This document shows positions 44,901 to 53,384 of a DNA stretch of 64,000 nucleotides, piece by piece (within the stretch, counting starts at the first letter, position 1; the number at the start of each line of letters is the position of its first letter). Under the pieces are notes generated by a model, which ran no database searches, was not told where the DNA came from, and saw only the letters and a program-made list of their open reading frames with translations. The stretch comes from an uncultured Isoptericola sp. (GTDB taxonomy: Bacteria; Actinomycetota; Actinomycetes; Actinomycetales; Cellulomonadaceae), in contig CANMFP010000003.1 in NCBI GenBank assembly GCA_947497265.1, positions 186,001-250,000 of the forward strand, read 5' to 3'. Both the position numbers and the translations under genes were made by a program.

Positions 44901-45657
44901 CCTCCGCGGCCGCGGCACAGTCCGGGCACTGCCCCAGACGACGGCAGGCCGTGTGACCGGGTGCGTCCCACTCGACGGGGGCGTCCGCGGCGACGTGCCG
45001 CTCGACCACCTCGAGCAGCCGCTCCCGGCGCGCCCGGAACACGGGCAGCACCTCGGCGAGCAGATGGTTCGTGACCTCCCCGGTGCCGAGCACCAGGTGG
45101 GCGTGCTCCGTCGGGTCGACGCCGGCCGCGAGGAGCTGGTCGGCGTACGCCGCGAGCTGCAGCACGGCGCGGACCTTCTCCCGCCGGGCCAGCTTGGTGT
45201 CCCAGACCGCGTACCGGGGGCCGCCGTCGCGCACGAGGAAGTCGGCCCGGCCGTGGAAGCGGCCGTCGAAGAACGCGGCCTGGAAGACGACGTCGGCGCC
45301 CTGCTCGAGGGCTCCCAGGGTGCGCGCGTGCGCGGCCGCGAGCTCGTCGTGCTCCATGCGCCGCGGCGGGGCGATCGCCACCACGCCGCCCGGGCCGTCT
45401 CCCTGTGCCCAGCCGAACCGGTCCACGAACTTGTCGAGCACCGCCTGCTCGTGCGATTGTCCGAGCAGGGCCGTGCGCTCGAGCATCTCGTCCCGTTCGC
45501 GGCGACGCGCGGGGGCACGGCCGAGCACCTCGTCGAGGCGTCGCAGCAGCGCATGCTCGCACTCTGCGGCGACCACGAGGTCGCTCGCCGAGTGCACGAG
45601 CCGCGGCGCCGTCGCCGTCGGCGCGTCACCACCATCGCCATCGCTCAGCAGGAACAT
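41983..45657 (-). CDS. TM0106-type RecB-like nuclease / DNA2-UPF1-like helicase
   Basis: A 1224-residue multidomain protein. Residues about 10-300 form a RecB/Cas4-like PD-(D/E)XK nuclease (GRADFLVRD then VWDTKLARR near 137-160). Residues about 340-550 form an RNase H-fold exonuclease domain (FFDFEGDPLW at about 348, IYHYAAYERTHLLS, NRYDCLSTLRLLDWL). The C-terminal half is a superfamily 1B helicase with Walker A GPPGTGKT near 846, LLVIDEAGQF near 955 and, at the end, TVDKFQGQE and SRNRVNVAVSRG. Full-length copies with this order occur widely in actinobacteria. The role is nucleic-acid processing or repair, not established in detail. The stop overlaps the last repeat of 41941-41990. Confidence 0.9.
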   Translation of the reverse strand: MFLLSDGDGGDAPTATAPRLVHSASDLVVAAECEHALLRRLDEVLGRAPARRRERDEMLERTALLGQSHEQAVLDKFVDRFGWAQGDGPGGVVAIAPPRRMEHDELAAAHARTLGALEQGADVVFQAAFFDGRFHGRADFLVRDGGPRYAVWDTKLARREKVRAVLQLAAYADQLLAAGVDPTEHAHLVLGTGEVTNHLLAEVLPVFRARRERLLEVVERHVAADAPVEWDAPGHTACRRLGQCPDCAAAAEAHSDVLLVAGVYGPQRARLGEAGITTVEALAGATSPPEGMSADRFAGLRLQAGLQLGTEPGHGSVKIETDDGPAELRWALTDPRSVERLPPPSEGDVFFDFEGDPLWTPPDGVGAPAASGIDYLFGWVTRDLDAEGRPAFHALWADSLADESRALVAFVDEMAERRRRWPDMHIYHYAAYERTHLLSIAARHGVYEEEVDELLRAGVLVDLYATVRAGLRISHRSRSIKKLEPLYMRDEAARSGVTDAAASVVEYAEYCELVEAGASDEAAARRAEILDYNRYDCLSTLRLLDWLRWAHDEVVGPVEVPVAAPLAVPEEITVDEARAARDRLEADVRAAVEHAHPHDPRDVAAVRALSLLGASVGYHRREGKPFWHAHFARLELPPDEWPGRRSASVVESCRVLRDWEVEPGRRTPSRVLELGCPAVEGSELRVGVGAFLLYEAPGPAAVGEIGPRAVRGCHGRVEITAVRRVSDDGGERDVFTVREAVGRDHEPHAEAPSAISVNGFVQAKPQESATAEAASAALEAWRAGESEGAPMAERLPPGPMTDLLQRHPSRVTGGLPVPALAEDGEPDVVAAVEEAVRRLDRSYLAVQGPPGTGKTYLASHVIAALVRSGWRIGVVAQSHAVVGNLLHGVLAAGVPAEQVAKKSSSGDPDDVPWQPMSPEPLERFSASAGEAGDGCVVGGTAWDFAHERWPDSGLDLLVIDEAGQFAIANTVAVARAASRLLLLGDPQQLPQVTQGNHPDPAVGGSALGWLADGHETLPDGLGYFLPASRRMHPDLCAGVSDLAYDGRLHAHATARGRSLDALAPGVHEVLVPHEGRAVASHEEADAVVRQVRAVVGREWVGAANGAARRLTPTDVIVVAAYNAQVWVVRRALEAAGLEDVPVGTVDKFQGQEAPVAILSMAASSPEEVPRGMAFLLSRNRVNVAVSRGQWCAIVVRSPRLTDYLPTSVRDLEQLGAFLRLVTPR

Positions 45658-45743
45658 GTCACAGGTCTACCAGTGGCCCCCGACATGGACCTCGGGCGGT
45701 CGCGTCCGCCATAGTAGGGCCCGCGCGATCTCGAAGGAGTCCC

Positions 45744-46685
45744 ATGTCCGTGCGGTTCAACCCCCCTCCAGGCTGGCAGGTCCCTCCCGGGTTCCGGCCC
45801 GAGGCCGGCTGGTCACCCGACCCGTCGTGGCCTCCGGCGCCGCCCGGCTGGGAGTACTGGGTCGATGAGCCGACGGCGGGCGCGCCCGCCCCCTCGTTCG
45901 CCCCGGCCGCGGCCTCCGCCGCGCAGGACGTCGGCGCGACGTCGGTGCTCGCGCCGGTCACGGCGTCGCCGGCCGCCGCCCCGCCGCCCGCCGTGCGGCC
46001 CGCTGCTGCCGAGCCCGCGCCTGCCCCGCCACCGGCGCCGGCGCCCCCGCCCGTTCCTCCGGCGGACGCGATCCACCCCACCGAGCACGGCACGACGCCG
46101 GTGCAGCCGCCCGGCCACCCGACGCCCGACGTCCGCCCCGCGCCGTCCCGCAGCGCGACGGAACCGGCGGCAGGAGGCAGAGCGGTACGCAAGCGACGCC
46201 CTCCGACCATGATGGTCGCGGGCGTGGCCGTCGCCTGCCTGGCGCTGGGGATCATCCTGGGCGTCATGTTCTCGATGGTGCAGACGTCGGACGCCCGGCA
46301 GGATGTCGCCGACGCGACCCGGGAGGTCGAGGCGGCCAAGGTCGCCCAGGAACAGGTCGAGGCCGACCGCGCCGCGCTCGAGGAGCGCGCCTCCGCCCTC
46401 GACAGCCTCGAGAAGGACCTCCAGGAGCGCGAGACGGCGATCGCGGACCGCGACGCCGAGCTCACGAACCGGGAGAACCAGATCGCCGACGCCGAGCAGC
46501 AGGCCCAGGAGCAGCAGCAACAGCAGGAGCAGGAGCAGCAGCAGCCGGGCGGCGACCAGTGGTGGTACTGGGACTGCAACGGCGCCCGTGAAGCAGGGGC
46601 GGCCCCGATCCAGCAGGGTCAGCCCGGCTACCGCGGCAGCCTGGACGGCAACGGCAACGGCGTCGCCTGCGAGCCCGGGGAGTAG
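45744..46685 (+). CDS. Membrane-anchored coiled-coil protein with excalibur domain
   Basis: A 313-residue protein. It starts with an FNPPPGWQVPPGF-type DUF2510-like segment, a long Pro/Ala-rich cytoplasmic region, then one transmembrane helix (MMVAGVAVACLALGIILGVM). A coiled coil (DATREVEAAKVAQEQVEADR ... NRENQIADAEQQ), a Gln/Glu run, and a C-terminal excalibur calcium-binding domain follow (WDCNGAREAGAAPIQ ... SLDGNGNGVACEPGE, the D-x-D-x-D/N-G-x-x-C-E loop). Such proteins face the cell wall; the function is unknown. The ribosome-binding site AAGGAG precedes ATG 45744. Confidence 0.9.
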   Translation: MSVRFNPPPGWQVPPGFRPEAGWSPDPSWPPAPPGWEYWVDEPTAGAPAPSFAPAAASAAQDVGATSVLAPVTASPAAAPPPAVRPAAAEPAPAPPPAPAPPPVPPADAIHPTEHGTTPVQPPGHPTPDVRPAPSRSATEPAAGGRAVRKRRPPTMMVAGVAVACLALGIILGVMFSMVQTSDARQDVADATREVEAAKVAQEQVEADRAALEERASALDSLEKDLQERETAIADRDAELTNRENQIADAEQQAQEQQQQQEQEQQQPGGDQWWYWDCNGAREAGAAPIQQGQPGYRGSLDGNGNGVACEPGE

Positions 46686-46690
46686 TTCCT

Positions 46691-46714
46691 GACATCGGGG
46701 TGATCCCCGATGTC
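46691..46714 (+). terminator. Hairpin terminator after the excalibur gene
   Basis: GACATCGGGG (46691-46700) and CCCCGATGTC (46705-46714) form a perfect 10-bp stem with a TGAT loop, 5 bp after the stop codon. Confidence 0.7.
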
Positions 46715-46733
46715 GCACCACGGTGGCCCCCCG

Positions 46734-46739
46734 TACCGT
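46734..46739 (+). promoter_or_regulatory. -10 element (TACCGT), leaderless
   Basis: TACCGT lies 6 bp before GTG 46746, which fixes the start of the ABC1/UbiB gene and excludes the longer frame that begins inside the upstream hairpin. Confidence 0.5.
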
Positions 46740-46745
46740 GAACGG

Positions 46746-48728
46746 GTGGTCGACGTCCTCGGAGCCCAGCTCTACGCCTGGTCCGCGCTCATCGCGCTGC
46801 TGCTGTTCGCCCTGTTCGTGCGGCGGGTGATCGGCGTCCGGCTCGGTCTGCCGCGCACGCTGCTCGCCGCGGCGGTCGGGATCACGCTCGGCCCTGCTCT
46901 CGTGACGGGCATGATGCCGGTCCCCGACCCGTCCAGCGACACCCTCGACCTGCTGCTCTACACCGCGCTGCTGTCCGTGGTCACGCTGGTGGTGGCGATG
47001 TTCGCGCTGGCCGCGATCGAGATGCTGGTCCCGAACGGGTCCCTGCCCGGCCCGGTCAGCACCGTACGTGGGCTCCGGGGCCGGGCGCGGCGCACGCGCC
47101 GCTACCTGCGGATCCTGCGGGTGCTGGCCCAGCACGGGCTGGCGCGGTTCCTGCGCGGTGGACGTCATCGGGGCGTCGCGACGCCGGAGGACCGCCGTGC
47201 GCTGGCCCGCTCGGTGCGGCGCGCGATGGAGGACGCCGGGGTCACGTTCGTCAAGCTCGGCCAGCAGCTCGGCACCCGCCGCGACATCCCGCCGGAGTTC
47301 GTCGCGGAGCTGTCCCGCCTGCAGGACGACGCGGACCCGCTGCCGTGGCCCGCCGTCGAGGCGGTCCTGACCGCGGAGCTGGGCGCCCCACCGACACAGG
47401 TGTTCGCCTCGATCGAGCAGGAGCCGCTCGCCTCGGCGTCGGTCGCCCAGGTTCATGCGGCGCGCACGACGGCGGGACGCGCCGTCGTCGTCAAGGTGCA
47501 GCGCCCGGGGATCGGCTCCCAGGTGGCCGGTGACCTGGACATCCTGGACCGGCTGGCGCGGACGTTGACGGCGCGGACCGCGTGGGCGCGGCACCTCGGG
47601 CTGGCGGACCTGGTGGCAGGCTTCGCGGCCGCCCTGCGCGAGGAGCTGGACTTCCGCGTCGAGCGGGACAACCTCGCGACGGTCGCGGCGGGGCTCGAGG
47701 GGTCGGACGGCATCGTCGTGCCGGCCGCCGATCCGGACCTGTGCACGGCCCGCGTGCTGGTCATGGAACACCTGGCGGGCACGCCGCTCGGGGCGGCGGG
47801 ACCGGTGCTCGCCCGCCTGGGCGAGGACCGCCGTCGGGCGATCGCGGAGAACCTGCTGCACGTGGTGGTGGACCAGGTGGTGGCGCACGGCGTGTTCCAC
47901 GTGGACCTGCACCCGGGCAACCTGCTGGTCGCGGACGACGGCACCCTGGCGATGCTGGACCTGGGCTCGGTGGGGCGGCTGGGCTCACGGGCGCGCGACC
48001 AGCTCGTGCTGCTGCTCGCGGCGCTGGCGACGGCCGACTCGGTGGCCGTCACCGACGCGCTGCTCGAGGTGGTGGACCGCCCGGACGTCGTCGACGAGCA
48101 TCGCATCGAGCAGGAGGTCGGGGAGATCCTCGCCCGGTACGCCGGGCCGTCCGCGGCGCAGGCCGCACCTGCGATGGCGGCGCTGTTCCAGCTCGTCGCC
48201 CGGCACCGGCTCGGCATCCCGCCGCAGGTGGCGGCCGCGTTCCGCACGCTGGCCACCCTCGAAGGCACGCTGCAGGTGATCTGCGACGAGTACGACCTGG
48301 TGGACGGTGCTCGCCGGTACGCCGAGCGGTCGGCGCACCGGGCCGCCTCCCCGCGGGAGGTGCGCGCCACGCTGGAGTCCGAGCTCGTCGGGCTGGTGCC
48401 GGTGCTGCGCCGTCTGCCCCGCCGGATCGACCGGATCACCGACGCCGTCGAGCACGGCCGGCTGCAGGTCGGCGTCCGGCTCCTCGCCGACCCCGCCGAC
48501 CGCCGGTTCGTCACCCGGCTGTGGCACCAGGCCCTGCTGGTGGTGCTCGCCTGCACCGCCGGCCTGATGTCCGTGGCGCTCTACCTGGCGGCTCCCGGCC
48601 CGATGGTGACCGACGCGGTCGGCATCTTCCACGTGCTCGGGACCGCACTGCTCGGCGGGTCCGTCATCCTCGTGATGCGCCTGCTCGTCGTGATCTTCCG
48701 CGGCGCCGACGACGAGGACGCGGGCTGA
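46746..48728 (+). CDS. ABC1/UbiB (AarF-type) atypical kinase
   Basis: A 660-residue protein starting at GTG 46746 (VVDVLGAQLY). Two or three N-terminal helices (ALIALLLFALFVRRVIGVRL, LLYTALLSVVTLVVAMFALA) precede the kinase-like domain: the UbiB KxGQ motif (FVKLGQQLGTR), an Ala-rich nucleotide loop (ASASVAQVHAA), VVVKVQRPG (Lys), HVDLHPGNLLV and MLDLGSVGRL. Two helices close the C-terminus. UbiB proteins support isoprenoid-quinone (here menaquinone) or lipid metabolism as ATPases or kinases. The helices at both ends place it at the membrane. Confidence 0.92.
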   Translation: MVDVLGAQLYAWSALIALLLFALFVRRVIGVRLGLPRTLLAAAVGITLGPALVTGMMPVPDPSSDTLDLLLYTALLSVVTLVVAMFALAAIEMLVPNGSLPGPVSTVRGLRGRARRTRRYLRILRVLAQHGLARFLRGGRHRGVATPEDRRALARSVRRAMEDAGVTFVKLGQQLGTRRDIPPEFVAELSRLQDDADPLPWPAVEAVLTAELGAPPTQVFASIEQEPLASASVAQVHAARTTAGRAVVVKVQRPGIGSQVAGDLDILDRLARTLTARTAWARHLGLADLVAGFAAALREELDFRVERDNLATVAAGLEGSDGIVVPAADPDLCTARVLVMEHLAGTPLGAAGPVLARLGEDRRRAIAENLLHVVVDQVVAHGVFHVDLHPGNLLVADDGTLAMLDLGSVGRLGSRARDQLVLLLAALATADSVAVTDALLEVVDRPDVVDEHRIEQEVGEILARYAGPSAAQAAPAMAALFQLVARHRLGIPPQVAAAFRTLATLEGTLQVICDEYDLVDGARRYAERSAHRAASPREVRATLESELVGLVPVLRRLPRRIDRITDAVEHGRLQVGVRLLADPADRRFVTRLWHQALLVVLACTAGLMSVALYLAAPGPMVTDAVGIFHVLGTALLGGSVILVMRLLVVIFRGADDEDAG

Positions 48729-48738
48729 CCCGCCAGCG

Positions 48739-49218
48739 TCAGACGCCGTATCCCGCCACGTCGGAGCCGATCACTGCCAGCACGCCGAACAGGACACCCC
48801 ACAGGATGATCGAGACGATCTGCCAGCCGATCACGGCGTTGCGCGAGGCCCCGAACGACACCATGGCCGCGGCAGTGATCTGGCTGGGCAGCACCGTCTG
48901 GCCGAGCAGGCTCACGCCGGGCACCCCGAAGCGGTCGAACCGCTCACGGAGCTTCGCGCGACGAGGGGAGTCGGGCTTCTCCCTCCGCGAGACGGCGGCG
49001 GTTCGCACACGGGCCGTCGCCACCACGAAGATCACCATGGTGACCAAGTTGCCGACGACGGCGGCCGCCACCGCGACCGCCGGGTTCAGGCCGGCGAGGA
49101 CGCCCAGCGCGGAGCCGGCGTAGGACTCGACGAACGGGATGGCCCCCGCGACCATCACGCCCACCCACTGCAGCAGCGGCGGGAGGGACTCGGTGAAGGA
49201 CTGCAGGTTCTCGATCAT
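48739..49218 (-). CDS. Small multidrug-export-type membrane protein (PF06695 family)
   Basis: A 159-residue integral membrane protein with four or five helices. LLQWVGVMVAGAIPFVESYA is the characteristic re-entrant start, followed by GSALGVLAGLNPAVAVAAAV and GVSLLGQTVLPSQITAAAMV. The assignment to the Sm_multidrug_ex family is by motif. Transport function has not been shown for most members. Start at ATG 49216-49218. Confidence 0.8.
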   Translation of the reverse strand: MIENLQSFTESLPPLLQWVGVMVAGAIPFVESYAGSALGVLAGLNPAVAVAAAVVGNLVTMVIFVVATARVRTAAVSRREKPDSPRRAKLRERFDRFGVPGVSLLGQTVLPSQITAAAMVSFGASRNAVIGWQIVSIILWGVLFGVLAVIGSDVAGYGV

Positions 49219-49318
49219 GGCTCGGCGCTCCTGGATGGTGGTGGAAGGACGTGACACCATCCTGGGGCCGGTCGGAGGCCAGGACCGGTGCGAGGACGCA
49301 CCGGTTCACGTGGCCTGG

Positions 49319-50113
49319 TCACGGACCTGCCATGACATCTGTCATCACCGTCGTCCCGTCCGTGTAGGTGACCTCGGCGCGTGCCGCGAGCGCCGCACCG
49401 CCCGGCGCCCACACCGCCCACCAGCCGTCGGCCACCGACGCCTCGACCCGCTCGCCGCTGGTGAGCGTCAGCTCGACGGCCGCGACGTCGTCGCCGGCCT
49501 GGCCGAACGCGGACGTCAGCGCGCCCTCCGTGCCGTCACCCTCGGACCACGAGGCCGTCCCGCGCTGCAGGGTCGTGAGGTCCCGCGCGTCCGGGGCGGG
49601 GAGGTCGACGCCGGCAGCGCCCGCGGTGACGACCGTCGGGGGCTCGTCGGCCGGGGCCGTGACGAAGCACTCGGTGTACGCGCCCTCGCCGGCCATCACC
49701 ACGTACGTGTAGTCGCCGCGCACGTCGACCAGCACCGGCTCGACGGGCGAGTCCTGCACCACGGGTCCGTCCGGGCCGTCGACGATCTCGGCCGCCCCGG
49801 CACCGCACTGCTCGGTGCGCAGCTCCTGCTCCGCCTCGGGCACGGCGTCCGGCACCGGCGTCCACGACGCGTACGCGGCCGGGGAGTCCAGCGTGACCGT
49901 GGTGACCACGACGGCGACCGCGACGGCGGCCGCGGCGCTCGCGGCGGCCGCGACCCGGCCCGGGCGGCGGGCTGCCGGCCGGCGCTCGCCGGCGGGGGCG
50001 ACGCGCGGCTGCGCGAGGATCTGGGCCAGGGCGTCGTCGTCGGCGTGGCCCGGTGCCCGCAGCTCGCGTGCCGGGTCGAGCTCGGCGAGCTCGTCGAGCA
50101 TCGGGGACCTCAT
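49319..50113 (-). CDS. Membrane protein, likely anti-sigma factor
   Basis: A 264-residue protein. A cytoplasmic N-terminus (DELAELDPARELRAPGHADD), one transmembrane helix (VAAAASAAAAVAVAVVVTTV) and an extracellular domain of about 190 residues. The start overlaps the ECF sigma gene's stop (ATGA), the standard arrangement for a sigma/anti-sigma pair. No HxxxCxxC zinc motif (ZAS) is present, so it is a non-ZAS anti-sigma or a related regulator. The signal is unknown. Confidence 0.75.
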   Translation of the reverse strand: MRSPMLDELAELDPARELRAPGHADDDALAQILAQPRVAPAGERRPAARRPGRVAAAASAAAAVAVAVVVTTVTLDSPAAYASWTPVPDAVPEAEQELRTEQCGAGAAEIVDGPDGPVVQDSPVEPVLVDVRGDYTYVVMAGEGAYTECFVTAPADEPPTVVTAGAAGVDLPAPDARDLTTLQRGTASWSEGDGTEGALTSAFGQAGDDVAAVELTLTSGERVEASVADGWWAVWAPGGAALAARAEVTYTDGTTVMTDVMAGP

Positions 50114-50667
50114 CGCGCCTCCTGGAGCTTCTGCAGGACCTCGGCCGTCTCGCTCGGCACCTCGGAGAATGCGAGCAGACGCTTGCGGGCGCGGGTGAGG
50201 CGCACGGAGAAGGTGGAGGGCCGGCAGCCGAGCACGCGGGCGGCCTCGACCGTCGTCAGCCCGTCCCAGGCGACCAGCGCGATGACCTCGCGGTCGCCGT
50301 CGGAGAGGAGCTCCCAGGCCTGGCGCAGGTCGGCGCGGTCCGCGGCGACGTCGTCGGCGCCCTCCCGGACGAGGGTGGGCTGCTGCTCGATCCGCACGTT
50401 GAGCGCACGCCAGCGGCCGTGCGTGCGCAGGTGCGTCGCGAGGACGTTGCGCGCCACCCCGAAGAGCCACGGCCGGGGGTCGGCCGGGACGTCGTCCAGC
50501 CGCCGCCACGCGACGAGGAAGACCTCGGAGACGACATCGTCGACCAGCTCGGGCGCGACCCGGCGCGCGACGAAGCGCGTGACCTGCTCGTGGTGATCGA
50601 CCCACAGCCCGGTCAGCCGCTCCTGCGCCTCGGCGTCGTCCACGCTCCGCAACCTTCTTCCACCCAT
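50110..50667 (-). CDS. ECF RNA polymerase sigma factor
   Basis: A 185-residue sigma-70 family factor. Region 2: VDHHEQVTRFVARRVAPEL, VDDVVSEVFLVAWRRLDDVP and WLFGVARNVLATHLR. Region 4: LLSDGDREVIALVAWDGLTT and RVLGCRPSTFSVRLTRARKR, with the HTH that contacts the -35 element. It begins at ATG 50665-50667 and is followed in overlap by its likely anti-sigma. Target promoters cannot be predicted here. Confidence 0.93.
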   Translation of the reverse strand: MGGRRLRSVDDAEAQERLTGLWVDHHEQVTRFVARRVAPELVDDVVSEVFLVAWRRLDDVPADPRPWLFGVARNVLATHLRTHGRWRALNVRIEQQPTLVREGADDVAADRADLRQAWELLSDGDREVIALVAWDGLTTVEAARVLGCRPSTFSVRLTRARKRLLAFSEVPSETAEVLQKLQEAR

Positions 50668-50825
50668 CACCCTGTCATTGCCGGCAGGGCCGCGATGTCT
50701 ACACGGTAGGGCACGACCTGTTGCGCCGGAGGTCTCGGCCGGTACGCTCGCACCCAACTCGTGCACGCGCCACCGCACCCGATCTCGACATCGACGACGA
50801 CGCTCGACAGGGCGAGGAGAACGAC

Positions 50826-51566
50826 ATGAGCCGACGCAGGACCGTCCACCGCCACGCCGTCGCGATCCTCGGCACCGCCGCCCTCGCACTCGGCCTGGCT
50901 GCCGCGCCGACGTCGGCGCCTGCCGCCGTCGCCGCCGACGAGAACCTGCCGGGCGTGCCGGAACCGGGCAGCCCCGCCGACGTCTGGGAGTCCTGGGCCG
51001 CCGAGGAGCGGGCGGAGGCCGAGGCGACCGACTGGGACGCGGACGCCGCGACCCGTGGCTGCGAGCTGCAGGAGGTGGAGATCTCCGACGAGGTCGACGT
51101 CGACTACAACCGGGCGATGGGCGCACCCGACGACCTGTCCACCCACCGCGTGGACCTCGTGGAGGACTGCTCGTCGGCGAAGGCGGAGCGCCTCATGAGC
51201 TCCGCGGAGGACGGCGCGACCGGTGACGTCAGCACCACGGCGCTGTCGCGGGGCACCTCGTGCAGCAGCACCCACGGGCCCGGCACCGCCTGCGTGTACA
51301 AGAGCGGCGGGCGGGTCTACGCGTCGTGGAAGTACCGGGGCTCCGGCAGCGTCAAGGGATTCCTGCGCATCTACCGGATCTCGGCGTCGTCGTCGAGCTG
51401 CTACCGCGGCAGCACGTGGCTGACCGGCCCGAGCTCCACCTGGAGCAGCGGCATGACGCGCAGCATCTCCAAGTCGAAGACCACCACCACCGGGTACTCG
51501 GGACACATCTGGAAGAAGGTCGTGTTCGGGCACACCGACTGGGGTTCGGCCTGCTCCAGGCTCTGA
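50826..51566 (+). CDS. Secreted protein of unknown function
   Basis: A 246-residue exported protein. The signal peptide (AVAILGTAALALGLAAAPTS, cleavage near AVA) is followed by a Glu/Asp-rich N-terminal half (ESWAAEERAEAEATDWDADA) and a Ser/Gly/Tyr-rich C-terminal half with four or more cysteines (TSCSSTHGPGTACVYKSGGR, SSSCYRGSTWLTG, GSACSRL). The cysteines probably form disulphides outside the cell. There is a purine-rich ribosome-binding site (GAGGAGAAC) before ATG 50826. It is divergent from the sigma gene. No family recognised. Confidence 0.7.
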   Translation: MSRRRTVHRHAVAILGTAALALGLAAAPTSAPAAVAADENLPGVPEPGSPADVWESWAAEERAEAEATDWDADAATRGCELQEVEISDEVDVDYNRAMGAPDDLSTHRVDLVEDCSSAKAERLMSSAEDGATGDVSTTALSRGTSCSSTHGPGTACVYKSGGRVYASWKYRGSGSVKGFLRIYRISASSSSCYRGSTWLTGPSSTWSSGMTRSISKSKTTTTGYSGHIWKKVVFGHTDWGSACSRL

Positions 51567-51590
51567 ACGTCGCTCGGTCCGCGACCGCCC

Positions 51591-52382
51591 TCACAGCACG
51601 TGTGCGAGGAACTCCTGCAGCCGCGGCTCGCTCGGTTGGTCCAGCACGTCGGCCGGCGGGCCCTGCTCGACGATGACGCCGTCGTCCATGAACACCACGT
51701 GGTCCGCGACCTCCCGGGCGAACCCGATCTCGTGGGTGACGACCACCATCGTCATGCCGGACGCCGCGAGGGCCTTCATCACCGTCAGGACCTCGCCGAC
51801 CAGCTCGGGGTCGAGCGCCGAGGTCGGCTCGTCGAACAGCATGAGCTCGGGGTCCATCGCCAGCGCCCGCGCGATCGCCACCCGCTGCTGCTGACCGCCG
51901 GAGAGCTGTGCGGGGTAGTGGTCGACGCGATCGGTCAGCCCGACCCGGTCGAGCAGTTCGAGCGCACGGGTGCGCGCGGCGCGCCGCGACAGCCCGCGAA
52001 CCTGCACAGGCGCCTCTATGACGTTCTCCAGCGCCGTCATGTGCCCGAACAGGTGGAACCGCTGGAACACCATCCCGATGCGGGAGCGCTGGGCGGCGAT
52101 CCGCGTCGGGTGCAGGCGGTGCAGCACGCCCTGCGCGTCCCGGCGGTAGCCCAGCAGCTCGCCGTCGACGTGCACCGACCCGGCCGTGATCTCCTCGAGC
52201 TCGTTCAGGCAGCGCAGCAGCGTGGACTTCCCGGAGCCCGACGGCCCCAGGACCACCGTCACCGAGCCGCGCGGCACCTCGAGGTCCACACCTCGCAGCA
52301 CGTGCAGGCCGTCGCTGCCGTGACCGAACACCTTGTGCACGTCGCGCGCCTCGACCATGGGGGTCGCCTGGACGTCGGTCAT
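51591..52382 (-). CDS. Polar amino acid ABC transporter ATP-binding protein
   Basis: A 263-residue ATPase. Walker A is [20 protein letters not shown], the signature [16 protein letters not shown] and Walker [14 protein letters not shown], then [16 protein letters not shown] with the H-loop. All residues typical of the GlnQ/HisP subfamily are present. The start overlaps the permease stop (ATGA). It is third in an operon with the substrate-binding protein (53385-54338) and permease (52379-53383). Confidence 0.94.
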   Translation of the reverse strand: MTDVQATPMVEARDVHKVFGHGSDGLHVLRGVDLEVPRGSVTVVLGPSGSGKSTLLRCLNELEEITAGSVHVDGELLGYRRDAQGVLHRLHPTRIAAQRSRIGMVFQRFHLFGHMTALENVIEAPVQVRGLSRRAARTRALELLDRVGLTDRVDHYPAQLSGGQQQRVAIARALAMDPELMLFDEPTSALDPELVGEVLTVMKALAASGMTMVVVTHEIGFAREVADHVVFMDDGVIVEQGPPADVLDQPSEPRLQEFLAHVL

Positions 52383-53383
52383 GGGGTCACCTCGGCAAAC
52401 GGGTCGTCACGGGTGGTGCCGGCCGCACGGATCGCGGCCTGCCTGCTCGGCCGCCGGTTCCGCCGTCGGCGGCCGGGGCCGCCGCCCCGGCCGGGCCGCG
52501 CACCGTCGTCGAACCCGCGCCCGTAGTGCTGCTCGAGGTGGTGCTGGCCGACCATGAGGACCGACGTGATGAGCAGGTACCACAGGGCCGCCACGATCAG
52601 CAGCGGGATCGGCTCGAACGTGCGCGAGCCGATGGCGCTGGTCGCGTACGTGATCTCCAGCGTGAACGGCACCGCGACCACCAGCGATGTGGTCTTGAGC
52701 ATCGAGATCGTCTCGTTGCCGGTGGGCGGCACGATGACCCGCATGGCCTGCGGCAGCACGACACGGCGCAGGATCCTGCTCTCCTTCATGCCGAGCGCAC
52801 GCGCCGCCTCGGCCTGGCCCGCGTCCACCGACCCCAGCCCCGCGCGCACGATCTCGGCGAGGTAGGCCGCCTCGTTGAGCGCCAGCCCGACCAGGGCCGC
52901 CCAGAACGCGGTGATGACCGTGCGGGTATCGAAGACCAGCAGCTCGGGGCCGAACGGGATGCCCAGGCTCAGGCGCGGGTACAGCACCGAGATCAGGCCC
53001 CAGAACACGAGCTGGGTGTAGATCGGGGTGCCGCGGAAGAACCAGATGTAGCACCACGAGACCCACCGCATGACCGGGTTGTCGCTGCGGCGCATCACCG
53101 CGAGCAGCACCGCCAGCACCACGGCGATGGCCATGGACCCGAACGTCAGCACGAGCGTCCAGCCCACGCCGCGCACCACGTTGACGTCGCGCAGGTACAG
53201 CCAGACGGTGTCCCACCGGAAGTTCGGGTTGGTCACCAGGGCGTTGACGACCATCGCGGCGAGCACGAGGACGATCGCCCCGGACACCCAGCGGCCCGGC
53301 CGCCGGACGGGCCGGGCGCGCAGGGGCTCGGGCAGCGGGGAGCCGGGCTGCGAGGCGCCCGGTTGCGGGGTCTCGGCCGTCAT
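52379..53383 (-). CDS. Polar amino acid ABC transporter permease
   Basis: A 334-residue permease. It has a cytoplasmic N-terminus and five or six membrane helices, with the HisM/GlnP-type EAA loop: [20 protein letters not shown] and [20 protein letters not shown]. The cytoplasmic C-terminus is arginine-rich ([14 protein letters not shown]). It starts one base after the binding-protein gene. A single permease serves as a homodimer in this type. Confidence 0.93.
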   Translation of the reverse strand: MTAETPQPGASQPGSPLPEPLRARPVRRPGRWVSGAIVLVLAAMVVNALVTNPNFRWDTVWLYLRDVNVVRGVGWTLVLTFGSMAIAVVLAVLLAVMRRSDNPVMRWVSWCYIWFFRGTPIYTQLVFWGLISVLYPRLSLGIPFGPELLVFDTRTVITAFWAALVGLALNEAAYLAEIVRAGLGSVDAGQAEAARALGMKESRILRRVVLPQAMRVIVPPTGNETISMLKTTSLVVAVPFTLEITYATSAIGSRTFEPIPLLIVAALWYLLITSVLMVGQHHLEQHYGRGFDDGARPGRGGGPGRRRRNRRPSRQAAIRAAGTTRDDPFAEVTP

Positions 53384-53384
53384 G

